A stretch of 64,000 nucleotides of DNA from Opisthorchis felineus (Eukaryota > Platyhelminthes > Trematoda > Opisthorchiida > Opisthorchiidae): contig SJOL01006495.1 in the NCBI GenBank assembly GCA_004794785.1, forward strand, positions 495,680 to 559,679, written 5' to 3'. A program made the translations under genes and the position numbers. The notes under the pieces were generated by a model. The model saw nothing but the letters and a program-made list of their open reading frames with translations. It did no database searches and was not told where the DNA came from. Shown one piece after another: positions 48,825-61,214 of the stretch (the stretch's first letter is position 1; every line of letters begins with the position of its first letter).

Positions 48825-50198
48825 CCAAGCTCGGTGGACTGATCAACTACCATCTGATCAACCAACAATAACGCAGATAGACAATGGCCATGGAAGTGTG
48901 GATGGTAGTTGTGTCTAGAAAGCAGCAAGAGCGCGAGAAATTCCAGTCTCGTAGGCCACAATAAAGCCCTTATCAAAGACTTCAAATAGAAGTTGCCTCA
49001 CCTCTTTTACCGTAAACAACTGGCCGGGTTTTTTAATTTTGTTCATCCAAAAGGTTCCTGTGAAGATCGGGCTCTTAAAGTTGCCTCTTTGGTCGGCGTG
49101 TAGTTATCTTGGAGCTCCCGGTTGATGGTCCGGTACTCACCTACCGCCAGCGGGTTTTCTATTGACCGGAAAGCCACTTCAAACCCACGTAAACCTATAA
49201 AGCGAACTTGTTCTACGGTAGTTGTGATGCTGCCGCCATTCGTCTCAAACCCACATTGGAAGCCCCCGGCAGTGTCACCGTCTCTCCGATACTGACTGAC
49301 AACTGTATCTTCTCGTTTTGTGTGGTCATGCGCCAACCATCTGGGGACACTCCTTGTTTTACCCCCACTCTATTCCCAACCTGCGCATGTTGCGCTCCTC
49401 GCTTTCGCTGATTCCTATGGTTACCCGAGTTAGTTAATTCATCGAACCCTTTTTCTGTGAGAAGCTGTGTAGTGATTTTCAGTCTGCGTGCCGCACCGCA
49501 ATGGTTTGGTGATGGTGATAAGCTTACGTGTTGCATTTCGTCAATCGGGTAATCTATTCGAAAACGGATAAACCTACCTGCCTATAACAGTACAGATTTG
49601 CTTTGTACCAGCTCGCTACCACTGTCGTTTTACGGATGTTTCACTGATCCAGAAATAGGTGGGGCACACCTCTCTGAAAGTTGCCATAAATCGGTTGCGC
49701 CTTTGGTTTTTGGCCCCAAATGGGGCTCCCCGCAGGTTTGCTGTGGGTTTTTTTGTACATTGGGTTAGTACGTGACGCTATTGTAGGACAGCTGATTGCT
49801 GGTTCCGAAATCCTGATGAACCTGGACAAGCTACATATACGGTGATTTAGCCCTGCTTTGTTGCATCATTTTTCCACCGACGGTACTCTGCATGAGATAA
49901 ATTCTCCCTACATATTGTACCCCGTTTGTATAGAAAATCTCTACTGGATTCATCTTCATAGAAAATTCTATTTAATGGTAATGCACAGGCCTGAACATTT
50001 TGTCTTTTTTCGTTACACAATAGCACTTACATGCGCCTACTAGTGCTAAGTGCGCTGTAACATCAAATGCAGTATTCCATTTCTCACATGAACTCTTGCT
50101 TTCTGACTAATCTTTCTCTATTATAAACCTAAGAGAAAGAAACGACAGATTCTGATCTTGCAACAAGTTAAAGCGTTGTTAAAATTAACTCGGAAGGT

Positions 50199-50300
50199 GC
50201 ACGAAGTGTAATTCGGCGCTGAAGATAAAAAGGCGAAAGAAAATGAGAAAAAACTTCAAATATGGTAGTGGAAAGAGAAATAGACAAATGAATCAGCGCG
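50199..50300 (+). repeat. Dispersed repeat X, copy 1 (partial)
   Basis: Block AAGTGTAATTCGG...GATAAAAAGGCGAA...ATGAGAAAAAAC matches the start of copies 2 and 3. Confidence 0.5.
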
Positions 50301-52289
50301 CCGTTTAATGGCACATTTATAAACATGCACATATGAAAGGCCAAATTCAAACCCACAGGTATTGTGCTATTCCTAACCTCCCATGGTGACGAAAAACTTT
50401 TTCAGTATAACAAATAAAAACTGAGAATTTTCGTAAAAGTGACAAGCGAACTGGTTTTTTCTGTTTATGGCTATATCAACGTCTTCATTTCAGTCGATTC
50501 TTTCCCCCTGTTCTATTATGTTGATGGACACGCTGATGGGCTTTTCCTTCCGACTCCCAACTTTCGAATAACAAACAGATTACGCATAAATGGTGAAAAG
50601 TAAAAAACTTGGGGTCATTTTATTTCTGGTAGGATTTCGACGGAAATAAGGACGTGATGATATTGCTTGAAGGGTTTTAGACGCCATGCGAAACTTGTGA
50701 TGCATTCCTTCATGCCCTTCGGGAAGATCAGAGGAGGAAATTGATGGTACAAACTGATACGGACATCGCCCATCCAAAAAACCGTTAGTGAGATTTTGCA
50801 CCACGCTAAGAAAAGCTAACTTTGAACCCACATTCAGCACTAAGTTAGTTTGCTAGCAGGAAGGAGTGGCATTGATTTCTTCTCCATGTTACTAGAAACT
50901 AGGTCAACCTGGTAAATTATAGACGTGGCCTGACAAAGGAATTGTGCAAAATATCAAACATTTCTGGGCACTAGATACATCAGCTGTTTGTCGAACTTTT
51001 TTAAAACAAAGACACAAGATCTTCCATGTGCCCTTTTCTCCGTTTAGTCTGTAGACGGACCAAAAAACCTAACTCACGGATCCACACAAATGCAAGTAAC
51101 ATAAAAATGACTGTCGGTTCCACCTCATAACCCAATTAAAGGAAATGAAAATCAGGAAGAGGTTTCAGCACTAGAAAACTATTTGTCTCATAAATCAGAC
51201 AACACACGAATCAGGTCAGTCAAGAGACTACCGGAATGGAAAACAGAGGTGAACCGTGCAACATACTTTCACAGTTTCTTTGTAGCGATGACAGTAACGT
51301 CTCCATCAGTTTACGGATCAGTTGGCTAATACTAGCATGTTCCACTTGAGACGAAGACAGTTATGTCAAAAAAGGAGAATCGTTTCGCCTGTAATCCAGC
51401 GAAATCATCTTGATCAAAGCGCACACGCGTCAGGACAGGGATCAAACAGAGTTAAATATTCCCCCATAGAAAATCCATACCCAGATGGGGAATCGCCGTA
51501 GGATTTGCAGTGGGAGGAATGGTTGATACAGTCCAGGGAGAAGGCATTCAGCTTCTACCATGGATTCGCCCAACAAACGAGGTTCGGGTTGGAGAAATGA
51601 CGGTTCGGCATGAGTCAATTCTGCTGCATAACAAGGACAACTTGTCAAGCCTCACACCCCATTTTATTCTTATTCAGGCCTTAACATGTGATATCATGTG
51701 AATAGTTTGACTCGTCTTGCTGTTTATTCGTCATGACCTTCATTGTTTGTGCGTTTTCCGTTATTTTTGCTTTTGCATTCTTCTTGGCTACTAACGTGAC
51801 TTTTCCGTTCGGAACGATTGGACCAGGAATGCCTTAGGATCACATGAGTTTTTGGTGACATGTGCATGCAACGTGTATAGCCCTCGGGGGAATGCTGTGG
51901 AAACAAGATAGAATTTTGCTGCACGCAAATTAGTGACAGGTTATCTTCACATTTTGGTCCTTCAAGTGAGCGGAATTTCTGTTACAAGCGCAAAACAGCA
52001 TGCATTTGCCGAAAACACATTTACTACTCAAGTCACAATGACAACAAAACACAGAACGATTTCAGAAAGGATGGATTTAAAGTGCTTTACCCCAAACAAG
52101 TCAGCCTAGCAACCAACATTGCACGTCCATTATTACAAGTTAATGGCCTGAGATTTACCTGCACCTTTGAACCCCTTCTTGAGGATTTACCTTCCGCCAC
52201 TAGTTTGAGTAACCCCCTTGTCAAGTAATGCAAGGATTCTACCCATTTGGTAAGCATCTAGTTTAGGCATGATCAAGACGGCTACAATC

Positions 52290-52605
52290 AACCAGTCAGA
52301 AGAAAACTGGCCGAATGAAGTTTAATGCAGTGTTAAAAAGATTGAAGAGTTAGTGGATAAAAAATGAGGGCAAACCTCGAATATGAATCCACTCATATAC
52401 GGGCGAAAACGTGAATAAAAAAATGGAGTCAATGGAGTAGGGTGAAGCTAGGCTGTTTAAAAGTGAAAGTGACAAACGGGCGAATGTCAGCACGGCCATT
52501 TTTTAGCCCGATGATTTCGTACAAAAGATATTACGATGAAAAAGAAACAAAAAATAGGCAAGTGAAAAAGCACGCCTTCTAAGAGCATGATGACAACCAC
52601 ACACG
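52290..52605 (+). repeat. Dispersed repeat X, copy 2
   Basis: Shares AGAAGAMAA, GAAGTTTAATRCRGT, GTGAGG/ATGAGG...ACCTCGAATATGAAT, ACGGGCGAAAA and, near its end, AAAACAAAAAATAGG and GCACGCCTTC with copy 3, in the same order and spacing. Confidence 0.6.
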
Positions 52606-53209
52606 CTTGGTTTGCATAACCACATAAGGTAAGGCATCACTGTGAATCTTTCATTTCGTTAAAGTAATATTAGAACCATTCGCTCTAGATGACATTTTGC
52701 TATAACAGTGACCCTCCCGGTGTTTGCACACAAGTAATTTTACGGCTGATCCACTTGCCCATTTTTCTTAAAGCTGCTATCCACCTGGGGCACATGATGA
52801 TGTAGCACAGTTGGTTCGGTCAGGATTCGGCTGGCCTACCTGGGCATTTTCCACACAATATGTGCAAAATGATTCGCAAGTAGTCTTGTGTTGGGGTCCA
52901 CATGCAGTTTGCACGAAATTATGGGACTATGCGACCGTAAAGAATTCACGAATATATCTACCCCATATGAGCTACGGGCAGAAAATCTCTACATGTGTGT
53001 GCCAGATGACCTGCTTTCTGATGAATGTTCAGTGAGCATTTTGAATGAAAACGTCTTGTTTTTTCTCGAAACTTCATTGCAGATCGGTTGGTAATTCTGG
53101 CACCTACTTATGTTATAACATTCAATGAAGTGTTAAATAGAAAATGTGGTCAGACAGTATAGATTCTGTTAGTGAAACAAGTCTCGAAACGGTTACGATC
53201 ACCAAGTCG

Positions 53210-53515
53210 AGATCAACATCAGAAGACAAGTGATAAGCGAAGTTTAATACGGTTGTAAAGATAACAAGGCGAATAAAAGTGAGGAAAAACGTCGAATGTG
53301 AATTCGCTAGCAAACGGGCGAGAAAACAAAATATGCAACGTCGATAGAACAGAGGGTAACCACCCACGGCAATAAAGAAAGCGAAATACGGGTTAATATA
53401 AACAAGGCAACTGTTCTGGTCAACTAGTCTGTATCAGAGACTTTGCCATGACAAAGCAAAACAAGTAATAGGAATATGAAGCAGTGCGCCTTCGACAGCG
53501 CAATGACACATCAGC
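53210..53515 (+). repeat. Dispersed repeat X, copy 3
   Basis: Direct repeat of 52290-52605, about 920 bp further on. A-rich; no ORF or Pol III boxes are seen. Confidence 0.6.
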
Positions 53516-56500
53516 GGGCGCTCCGTTCAAACAGAAGTTTTAGAGACAAAGTTATGTGAGGATGCATGGCAAAGAGAGATGGGAGGTCCGACTAAATTAA
53601 ATGGTAGGCCTGGTTCGGTATTCACCAGGGGCCAATTACACGATATTTCGTTGTTACTTTTGTACGAGTGTGCAGAGACAAAGAATGGGTGTAAGCATGC
53701 TCCTTACAAAACGAAACTTATAAGGAGCCTCAACGAAGAACAAAACTGCACCATGACTTCATCATTTTTTTCTTCAAAGACTAATAAGCGAAATTCACCT
53801 GTGTTGCCAGGCATTGTACAAGCGTGTTACGTTTTACAAAGTCAACTGTCACGACTTTCCGTTGAAATAAAATCCATTCGCTTGGCATACAGTGAACATG
53901 GTTTTTCAGCTGTACAACACAGATATGCAGGCTAACTTTGTATACTAGCCGAACTATTAGAACCTCCTTCCTAGTCCAGGGTCTGCGCAGGTCGCAAAGC
54001 AGGAATCACTTCATTATGCTGCTTCAAAATCCATGTGACGTACGTCTTGGTTGGGAGTGATGACTTAAATACTCTCAATTATTTCTGGGCTGGTCTGTTC
54101 TGTGTCATTATTACGGCTGCATTTATCAGTCCATCTTTAGGGCGAATATTCACAGGACGGATCACTGCGCTTTTTTCCTGTGAAGAAAGTCTTTTCCTGT
54201 TAGGTTCATTTTTTGTGATTCTCAATAAGTCCGAAACTTTACGCCAGAATTGAGGTCTTGAAGCATAGTCGTTTGTTGGGCACAGCAATTTTTCGCCCAG
54301 CTAATAGACCCAGGATATTTTTGCCGACAAATCACATGCGTAAAATTTTATAGTTTATAGTGTGCTCAAAGGATCCTTCCCGAAAAATTTTACCGCCACC
54401 ACTTGCTGGGTACTTCTGCAATCAGTTCCTTTTCTCGTTCAAAGTACCAACTGTTGTGGCCCGAATGGCGAGTGAACGCAGCTAGGTAACCCCTTACGTA
54501 GCTCGCATTCCAATCAGCGAAGTATTTCCATGTTACTGCATTCGTCAGAACGTACACTGATGAGCTCACTAGGCTTGTGTCCCTACTCTATGGCGCATAC
54601 GCTTTTCCTTCATTGGGGTCGTAAAGCTGTAACTTACTCAGAAAATGACGCGTTTGGGTTTATGTCTAAGTTGCGCAGTGTTGAGTTTGTTAACTCTTCT
54701 TCAACTCATAGAGTGAACTAGATTGCTGAGTCAACGTAGCTCTGATATGGTTGCCTGACCGTTATATTTGTACGAAAGACCTGCGGACCATGCAGTGCGT
54801 TGCTTTTGTAGGTTTCAACAGCAAAATGTTTGTTTGAATCATCATCCGATTCCCGCTCATAGACACTCGGGTCTGTCATTGGTCGTACGTCAAAATGTGT
54901 ATTTCACATGCAGTCAAATGTTATCTGATCCGGCTAGGCTGTATAACTTCACATGGAAATTTTGTTTTAAAGTTTCGCAGTGTGTGTAGGTCGTCGGTAT
55001 CCAAATTCGTGCGGAACACGTTTAACTGATTAGTGTTGCTGTCAAACATTCACAAGTGACCACATGTTGGATTACCGAACACTGAATTTAGGTCTTTTCA
55101 GCCCCTACATTTCGTAGTTCTTTGCAGAATCACAAATTTTTTGGATGTATCAACCCAAGTAAATGTGTTTATAAGTGGTTGCGCTTCAGTTTTATATTTG
55201 AATGTTTTCAGACATAGAGAGAGTGTTCCGTCCAGCATAGTCGGTGGCATCCACCACCACAGGGTATGTTTTTGAGGATGCGAGACGGTGACTCAGAGAC
55301 CAACGTCGAAGACAGTTGAAGTCAAGCAAGGTCTTCCGCAATTAATGTACCGCACTGTACGCGTTTAATACCAAACTTCCCAGTATGCTGTATCTGTGAC
55401 TATGTTAGGATTGAATTTTCGCAACTGCCAGTTCGGACAATCCTAAGCACTGTTTCACCCTACTTAGCTAATTAATTTTGACCTTGATGTGGACCACTAG
55501 TCCCTTCTGTGCATCCACTACGTGCTCCAAGCACTACGTTTTCCCTGCCTAATTAAATAATCATAGTCGATCAATTATGCATTCTGTTGGCTTCATATTT
55601 CACCCCGTCTTCTTGCATCCTGACACCGTCGGGTTTGGACTGGCCAAATTGCGCTCAGGATGCCGCACACACCGCCTTTCGCAAAACGGTGTGCGGTCTC
55701 AATTACTCTGCCTGGGATTCTACTGCGATGATGCGGGGTTATTTCCCGAGGTTTATACCAGCCCCATGTTGCCTTGCATCTACGCACAACAGTACCATTC
55801 TCGTATAATAACTACTCATGGCTAAGTCAGGGGATCGACTGACTTAGCTAACTGAACTGCAGAAAATTAACAGCCTTCGGATATCGAAACAATACAAGCA
55901 AGATATCTGCCCTGCCGCTTGTTTTGTTTGTGGTAATTCCTTGGTAGAATCTCTGAGTTCGCCTGCTGACTTACCGGTTGTTCAGGTATCCATAAACACT
56001 GCGGCGCTTCTTTAATCAACAGAACTATCGGAGAATTAGGCTTGCACTGAACAGTTACATTTGAATGAGACATAAGCGCTAATTAGACACACTGTATCCC
56101 ATGAATATAGTTGGTGTTGCACATTCTGGGTGAACGTACAACATGGTACACCTGACCCTAATAGAATACAATAACGGACTACCCAAGGCGATCTGCCTGA
56201 TGCTGGTACATTTTGGCTAAAGCACGCAGAGATTGATCAGATTGGTCAGATACGCTGTGCTAGTTGGCACCGGATTTGAGCGTTACTGAGTTGTGCCTAG
56301 AGGACAGGACAGGCACTTAATGCAGTTAGTGGAATAAGCCTACTTGTTTCGAAAAGTCCCATGGTTTCACATATTACTTCCTCGACTGAAGTTATCTTGA
56401 ACAATCGTATACACGCAATAAATGAGTAAATTAAGTTTATCTATCAATACAGCGTGGCTCCAAGGATCGTGCTAACCTTGGATGATTAAATGGTATCAGC

Positions 56501-57559
56501 AAACACATCTATGGTTCAGTTGCCCTCATCAGTACGGCGGAGTTATTCGGTAACTGTTTATTGACAGCGTATAATAAAATATTTATTTTGTGTAAATGTT
56601 AACCTGCCAAGAATATCATAGACCCTTCAGCTATTTTGTTGGTTTCGAGTGGCAGACACAGGTCCTAAAATGATATTTAGTCCAACGGTGTGTTTTATTG
56701 GTCTTCAAGTATCATGTTATGGTTAAGTTCAAAGCCATTTGAAAGACCCAATGCCCTACTTGCGTTACATCCTCTTTATTGTCTTCAGTCTTCTTCTATA
56801 TCATGAGAAGCGGTTGTTTTTATTCATGCAATGCAACAATGGTCGTTTTTCCCCCATTCCTGAAACATAAACAAACACTGGGTTATCCTAATCAAGCTAA
56901 ATTCGGTAGACTCACCCTATTCCATCTCCTGAAGAAATAAAGCTCTGCCAACTGCTACGTACAGTGCACGCTTGTCTACTTCTCGAGCTTCTTATTTCTA
57001 GTTAAATGCAGGTCATGAGACATAAATCCCTCATTCCTGAAAGGTTCACTAATGCAGCTGATTAGACTGTGCTTTAGTCCTCTCGGGTCAACTGCATTCC
57101 TCGGAACACACTCATGGGGCGCAACACGTCACTGTTAACCTTGTTTTCTATGTGGCTCATTACAAATTTGAGAAAAATCTGCCATCTTGAAGGACTAGCT
57201 TAGACTGTGGTTCATCAGCTGGATAATGAATGTGCAGTTTCCGGGCAGGGTATAATAATCTGACAGTGGAAAATACATTCTGCACCCAATGCGGTTGAGC
57301 GTTGTCAGTCAACATGGATATTCGCCCTCCTGTTTGCACTGTCTAACACCTTTTATATGTAGGCGAGATGTGTTAAATTGACGCTGTTTAGGATCTGGGC
57401 ATAGCTGTTACATCAGATATCATTTTCGTCCCATGCATAGTTTTATTGTGTAAAAGACTTACACCATCTTTGATAAGTTTATACGCGCTGATTGACCCAT
57501 GCACTCTTCTTACAAGGTTAGCAGTGTTAAATCGGCATGCAACACCTAATCTTTTTCAG

Positions 57560-57708
57560 AGCAGGCCGCAAACATAAGGTTAGTTTTTCGGAGTTTATCT
57601 TCATCTTGTTATTGAACATTTTTTTCTTATTCATGAAAATGAAGCGTTTTCAGAAGGGTCTTAAGAACTGGCTTACCTTCCCTACCAAAGCTGCAAAGGA
57701 CAGGCCAG
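57560..57708 (+). other. Candidate pair of micro-exons of an unidentified gene
   Basis: Acceptor CTTTTTCAG then a 19-nt exon (57560-57578) and donor GTTAGT; after a 75-nt intron, acceptor GTTTTCAG then a 55-nt exon (57654-57708) and donor GTCAGT. Phases join without a stop to give AGRKHK then KGLKNWLTFPTKAAKDRP. The basic LxxWLTxP pattern faintly recalls linkers in TRIO/Kalirin-type proteins, but that is a guess. No further exon of the same gene could be placed. Confidence 0.3.
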
Positions 57709-59116
57709 GTCAGTCAGTTGTAGTCTTAGTGGTACTTGATGTGACACATTAAGTGCAGCTAAAAGGTCTTTGGCCTTCTAGAAGAGACTAATCAAATTTC
57801 ATTCCTAACTCCCCCCCCGGGAGAGAGTGACGATCGGCTACTTTGATGACACAAGGAGAGCACCCCTCCGAAAATTCACTGTGACTCTTTTGTACAGAAA
57901 TCTCTCTGAGAGGGGAATCTACACGCTTTAGGACTTCAACGCAAAATCGACTTATGCGATACCGTTTAGGAATACTGAAATTTGAATTCTTACCATGCTA
58001 TCGTCTCGTTATGCTCAAGAGCCGCTGATCGGAGATTACCTTCTGCTGTATAGATTGAGACATCGAAAGTAGGTAATTTCACATCCCAGAGATTCCTGGA
58101 CAAGGACCATTCACGGAGAATGAGCCAACTGGTTTTATTTGAGCGTAAATCTTCGTGGGGAATAACATTTACAGGACGTGCAAAACACTTGACCCAGTAT
58201 AGTATAGTTGAAAAGACTGAATATCACTCAAAACATATAGAAAGACGGAATTACATTTGAAGAGGCGCTAAAATTCGAGTCGAAGAGTGCGCCTGCCTCA
58301 TCTGTATATCGTTCACTTTCGATAGTATGACTGCTTATTTCGGCAAATTTGTGAGCTTATTGAAGGAGCCACAGTGGGCGATTGTTGGAAATTTACCCAC
58401 AGAACCTTTTTCTCCGTTTTTTTATGCATGGCACTAACCCAAATCATGTGTCTTGTTCCAAGTAACTTCCTCTTTACACAAAGCTCGGCATCCTGCACTC
58501 TGCCTTCACTAGCAAAGTCAACCGTCCACTAAGGGTAGAATCCGATTCAAAGTTACCATCATACCGCTCTGGCTACCATGCTAAGCCACATCCATTTTGT
58601 CTGGAGTGATTTAAAATGTTTTCTTTCTAACAACAAGTGTGACAGACTAGCTCTATCCAGTCATTACTTTTTGCGGTCGTGAGATTCGTTGAATTCTTCA
58701 TTAACATTATTATACATAACAGCACTAAGTTCAATCCCGATGGAACGATTGTAGTTAGCCTATAACAAAGACAAGTTACTCTACCCGAGATTCACTCTTT
58801 TCAGTGTTTTTCCATTGCAGTTCGAGATGTGGGACTAGCCACACACACCACTCACACGTGAATATGTTCGTCTGTACAGACGAGAGGGGCACACAAACTT
58901 ATAGCATCACTCGGATCTTTGTGTCTGCTCGGACGTGCTAAATCATATTTGTTCAGCTTGCGTTCATTTAGGAGTAATACGCCTGCGTCTCAGATCAATA
59001 TGTCTAGTGTTAAAATCTCAGAGCAGCGAAGGGTATCCACCATTGATAGTCACTGATAAGAGGACCTAACGCTTCTCGTTTTGGTGTGAAATAATCGGCT
59101 AATTGTGCCATTTCAG

Positions 59117-59156
59117 AAGGTCAATGGCGCACACAAAAGTGACGTGGCTACAAAGA
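59117..59156 (+). other. Candidate 40-nt micro-exon
   Basis: Acceptor CCATTTCAG, a 40-nt segment reading KVNGAHKSDVATK, then donor GTAAGC. It does not join in frame directly to the exon ending at 57708, so an intervening exon would be needed. Chance cannot be excluded. Confidence 0.2.
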
Positions 59157-60812
59157 GTAAGCAATGGAAGCATTATGATTCTCGAGATTATAACGCAGGA
59201 TAATTCGCAATCCACACTTTCGCTGATATTAAGCGTATCTTCATCCCCCACTGCCCTAGTTTGTGAAAATGTATGGGAACTATACTCACATCAAAGGGAA
59301 TATGAAAAGCATACGGAGATCTCTAGAATGCGTTCAAACTCAGGACAGAAATCTTTGATCTGGTCCATTTGGAATTACGTCCTTGAAAGGTTTTGAAAGC
59401 TTATGTAAAATAACAAGGTCCAAAAATTCTGCTTTTCTTCGTGTGGTCCTTGGACATTTACGACATTATTTATATAAACGAACCTAACTTTTTTTAAAAT
59501 CCCATTGAAAAGGAAGAAGAATTTAATTGGGCTGTTTGACAATACATTATGTAATGTTCAGTAGGCAAAAGTTACGTATATAAGGGTCAGTGCCAAACAC
59601 TATGTAATTTGAAGGCTATACTTTTTTAATGCGTTTTTGGCCAGTTGAGTTCCCGTGTGCATGCAAGTCATTTTCCACACCAAGGTCGGGTTGGCATGGC
59701 TGAATTAATATCACCTTGCAAACTCCTCGCTTCTACCCAGCCATCAGGAATGACATCTTGATTAACCTCAATCAAACGCATGGCTAATGAATTTGAATGA
59801 GTATTTGAATCATGTGTTTAACCGGAACGGGCAATTCTCACAGATCTTTGTGAGATATCCATCTTTTCGACGGGCTAAGCTGTCTTTTTGCTTGTGCTAG
59901 ATGTGTCTGGGTTGTTAACTATTAATTTTGCCACTCCCCTCCACTTTCGAGGATAGGTACAAGGATGCACACATTTTAAGCCAATTAAATGAACGTATTC
60001 CTTCTTTCCAGAGATGGCTGCGGTTTTAGGGCTTTATTAACTGCGGGAAAGATGTGGCCGGATCCCGAAAACTTCGGCTACATGTTTGCTTTTATTCTTA
60101 TTCAGACTGGTCAGTCGGGCTTACAGGACTCCCGTCATGTGACCATTTGACTAACACTTTCAGGCTGTCTCCCGTATAACACGTCTCCGCCGATCATTCT
60201 ATGTACTTCGTGAGTCCGATATGTACGGTTTTGGTTCCAACAAGCTGTTGATCTTTCACGACAATCTTCTGACAGATGACGAATGATTGGAATGTTTTTC
60301 TACTTGAATCGTCAATGACTGTTACATAGGACTTGGCAGTTGCCGAGATAAAATATATTCCAAACGTTCGACTGAAGTATCCACCAATGCTCCATTGATT
60401 GTCTAAATAAGTCAGCGGTTGGTTACGACAAGGATAACTATCTTTTTTGCTGGAAAGGGACCAAAATGCATGAGTATGGTGATTTGAGGAGTAGCAGGTG
60501 AGATCTCATCACTAAAGTTCTATTGTTAATCAGGTATTCTAAACTGCACTAGATGTAATTGTGTGGTATGCCAGCCCTAAGCACAGTTTGGCTGGCAGAT
60601 GCAATCGTCAACCGAGCCTATCAAAACTAGATAGTCTTAGCCGTTCGTGTTAAATTTTGGTAAGAATTGGAAAACGACAAGTTGTCCACAGCTCTAAGAG
60701 TTGCGTTTGACAAAATCCCGTCGGTTATTTTTAACATGACTTTAATATCACACGTCATGCCACCCAAGAAAATTTTACTCCTCCGTTGGTCAGTCTTGGG
60801 CGCATTGTCCCG

Positions 60813-60848
60813 ACCAATCGGATGCTTAAACAGGAGTGTATTTAAATA
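60813..60848 (+). promoter_or_regulatory. CCAAT and TATA-like elements of the neuropeptide-like gene
   Basis: CCAAT at 60813-60817 and TATTTAAATA at 60839-60848, ending 32 bp before the start codon. A splice-acceptor-like TTTACAG ends at 60858, so a 5' UTR intron or spliced-leader addition is an alternative way to form the mRNA 5' end. Confidence 0.4.
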
Positions 60849-60880
60849 CCATTTACAGCCTCATTGAGAACTTGTCGATC

Positions 60881-61132
60881 ATGAAGATGTACAACATGAG
60901 ATGTACAAACACCTGGGCATTTTTTGCCATATTTTGTGCAATGAGCTTCATGTCAAATGATGCCTGTGCACATCCCACTTCTAGTAACTCGGAAGCAAGA
61001 CAGCCTATCATCTACATTGGCCTTCCTCCAGGGGAATCTCCGTCTGTTCAGTTGCCACCAGGACTCATGATTGATCCTGATTACGAACAGGAATACAATA
61101 CCGGACCCAGGAATATGTTCCGTTGGGGTTAA
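60881..61132 (+). CDS. Secreted neuropeptide-like precursor, amidated C-terminus (83 aa)
   Basis: Single open frame with ATG at 60881 (the first in-frame ATG) and TAA right after a terminal glycine. Residues 1-30 form a signal peptide: short polar start, hydrophobic WAFFAIFCAMSFM, then the cleavage-type site ACA|HP. The remaining 53 residues contain QPIIYIGLPPGES and QLPPGLMIDPDYEQEY and end GPRNMFRWG-stop. A C-terminal Gly is the classic amide donor, so the product would end -RNMFRW-amide. There are no internal dibasic sites, so one long peptide, or a shorter one cut at single Arg residues, is expected. CCAAT/TATA elements lie upstream and AATAAA lies 55 bp downstream, which supports a real, compact, intronless gene. 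I do not recognise the family; the GxRNM core resembles short flatworm amides of the GLRNMRM type only loosely. Release from nerve cells is inference. Confidence 0.75.
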   Translation: MKMYNMRCTNTWAFFAIFCAMSFMSNDACAHPTSSNSEARQPIIYIGLPPGESPSVQLPPGLMIDPDYEQEYNTGPRNMFRWG

Positions 61133-61186
61133 GAAATATATCTGTGAAATAATGCTGCCTATTATGTGCTTTGGAATACCTGTTCA

Positions 61187-61192
61187 AATAAA
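61187..61192 (+). terminator. Poly(A) signal AATAAA
   Basis: Canonical hexamer 55 bp after the stop codon of the neuropeptide-like gene, giving a predicted 3' UTR of about 75 nt. Confidence 0.6.
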
Positions 61193-61214
61193 AATCTGAT
61201 TCCATTATGTGATC

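Larger units (their letters stand above)
47637..48990 (+). mobile_element. Penelope-like element, 5'-truncated, flanked by inverted ribozyme-bearing repeats
   Basis: Centre: RT and C-terminal fragment (47765-48480, plus). Flanks: 47637-47764 is the reverse complement of 48744-48871 at about 85-90% identity by eye. Each copy holds a hammerhead-like motif. Inverted or direct terminal copies (pLTRs), 5' truncation and hammerhead motifs are known hallmarks of Penelope-like elements. An AATAAA at about 48961 may end the transcript. Confidence 0.8.
48991..60800. other. AT-rich intergenic or intronic DNA, mostly featureless
   Basis: Apart from repeat X and the candidate micro-exons near 57.6 and 59.1 kb, no gene, RNA or mobile element could be recognised. 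Open frames here (for example 53579-53935, 118 codons) lack motifs, start context and poly(A) support. Confidence 0.45.

Noticed and set aside
51459..51701. Open frame reading RWGIAVGFAVGGMVDTVQGEG, considered as a prohibitin relic
   Set aside because: Only a GEG...LPW resemblance; the flanking residues do not match prohibitins and no exon borders fit.
53579..53935. 118-codon plus-strand open frame
   Set aside because: No motif, no promoter or splice context, and it starts just downstream of repeat X; treated as chance.
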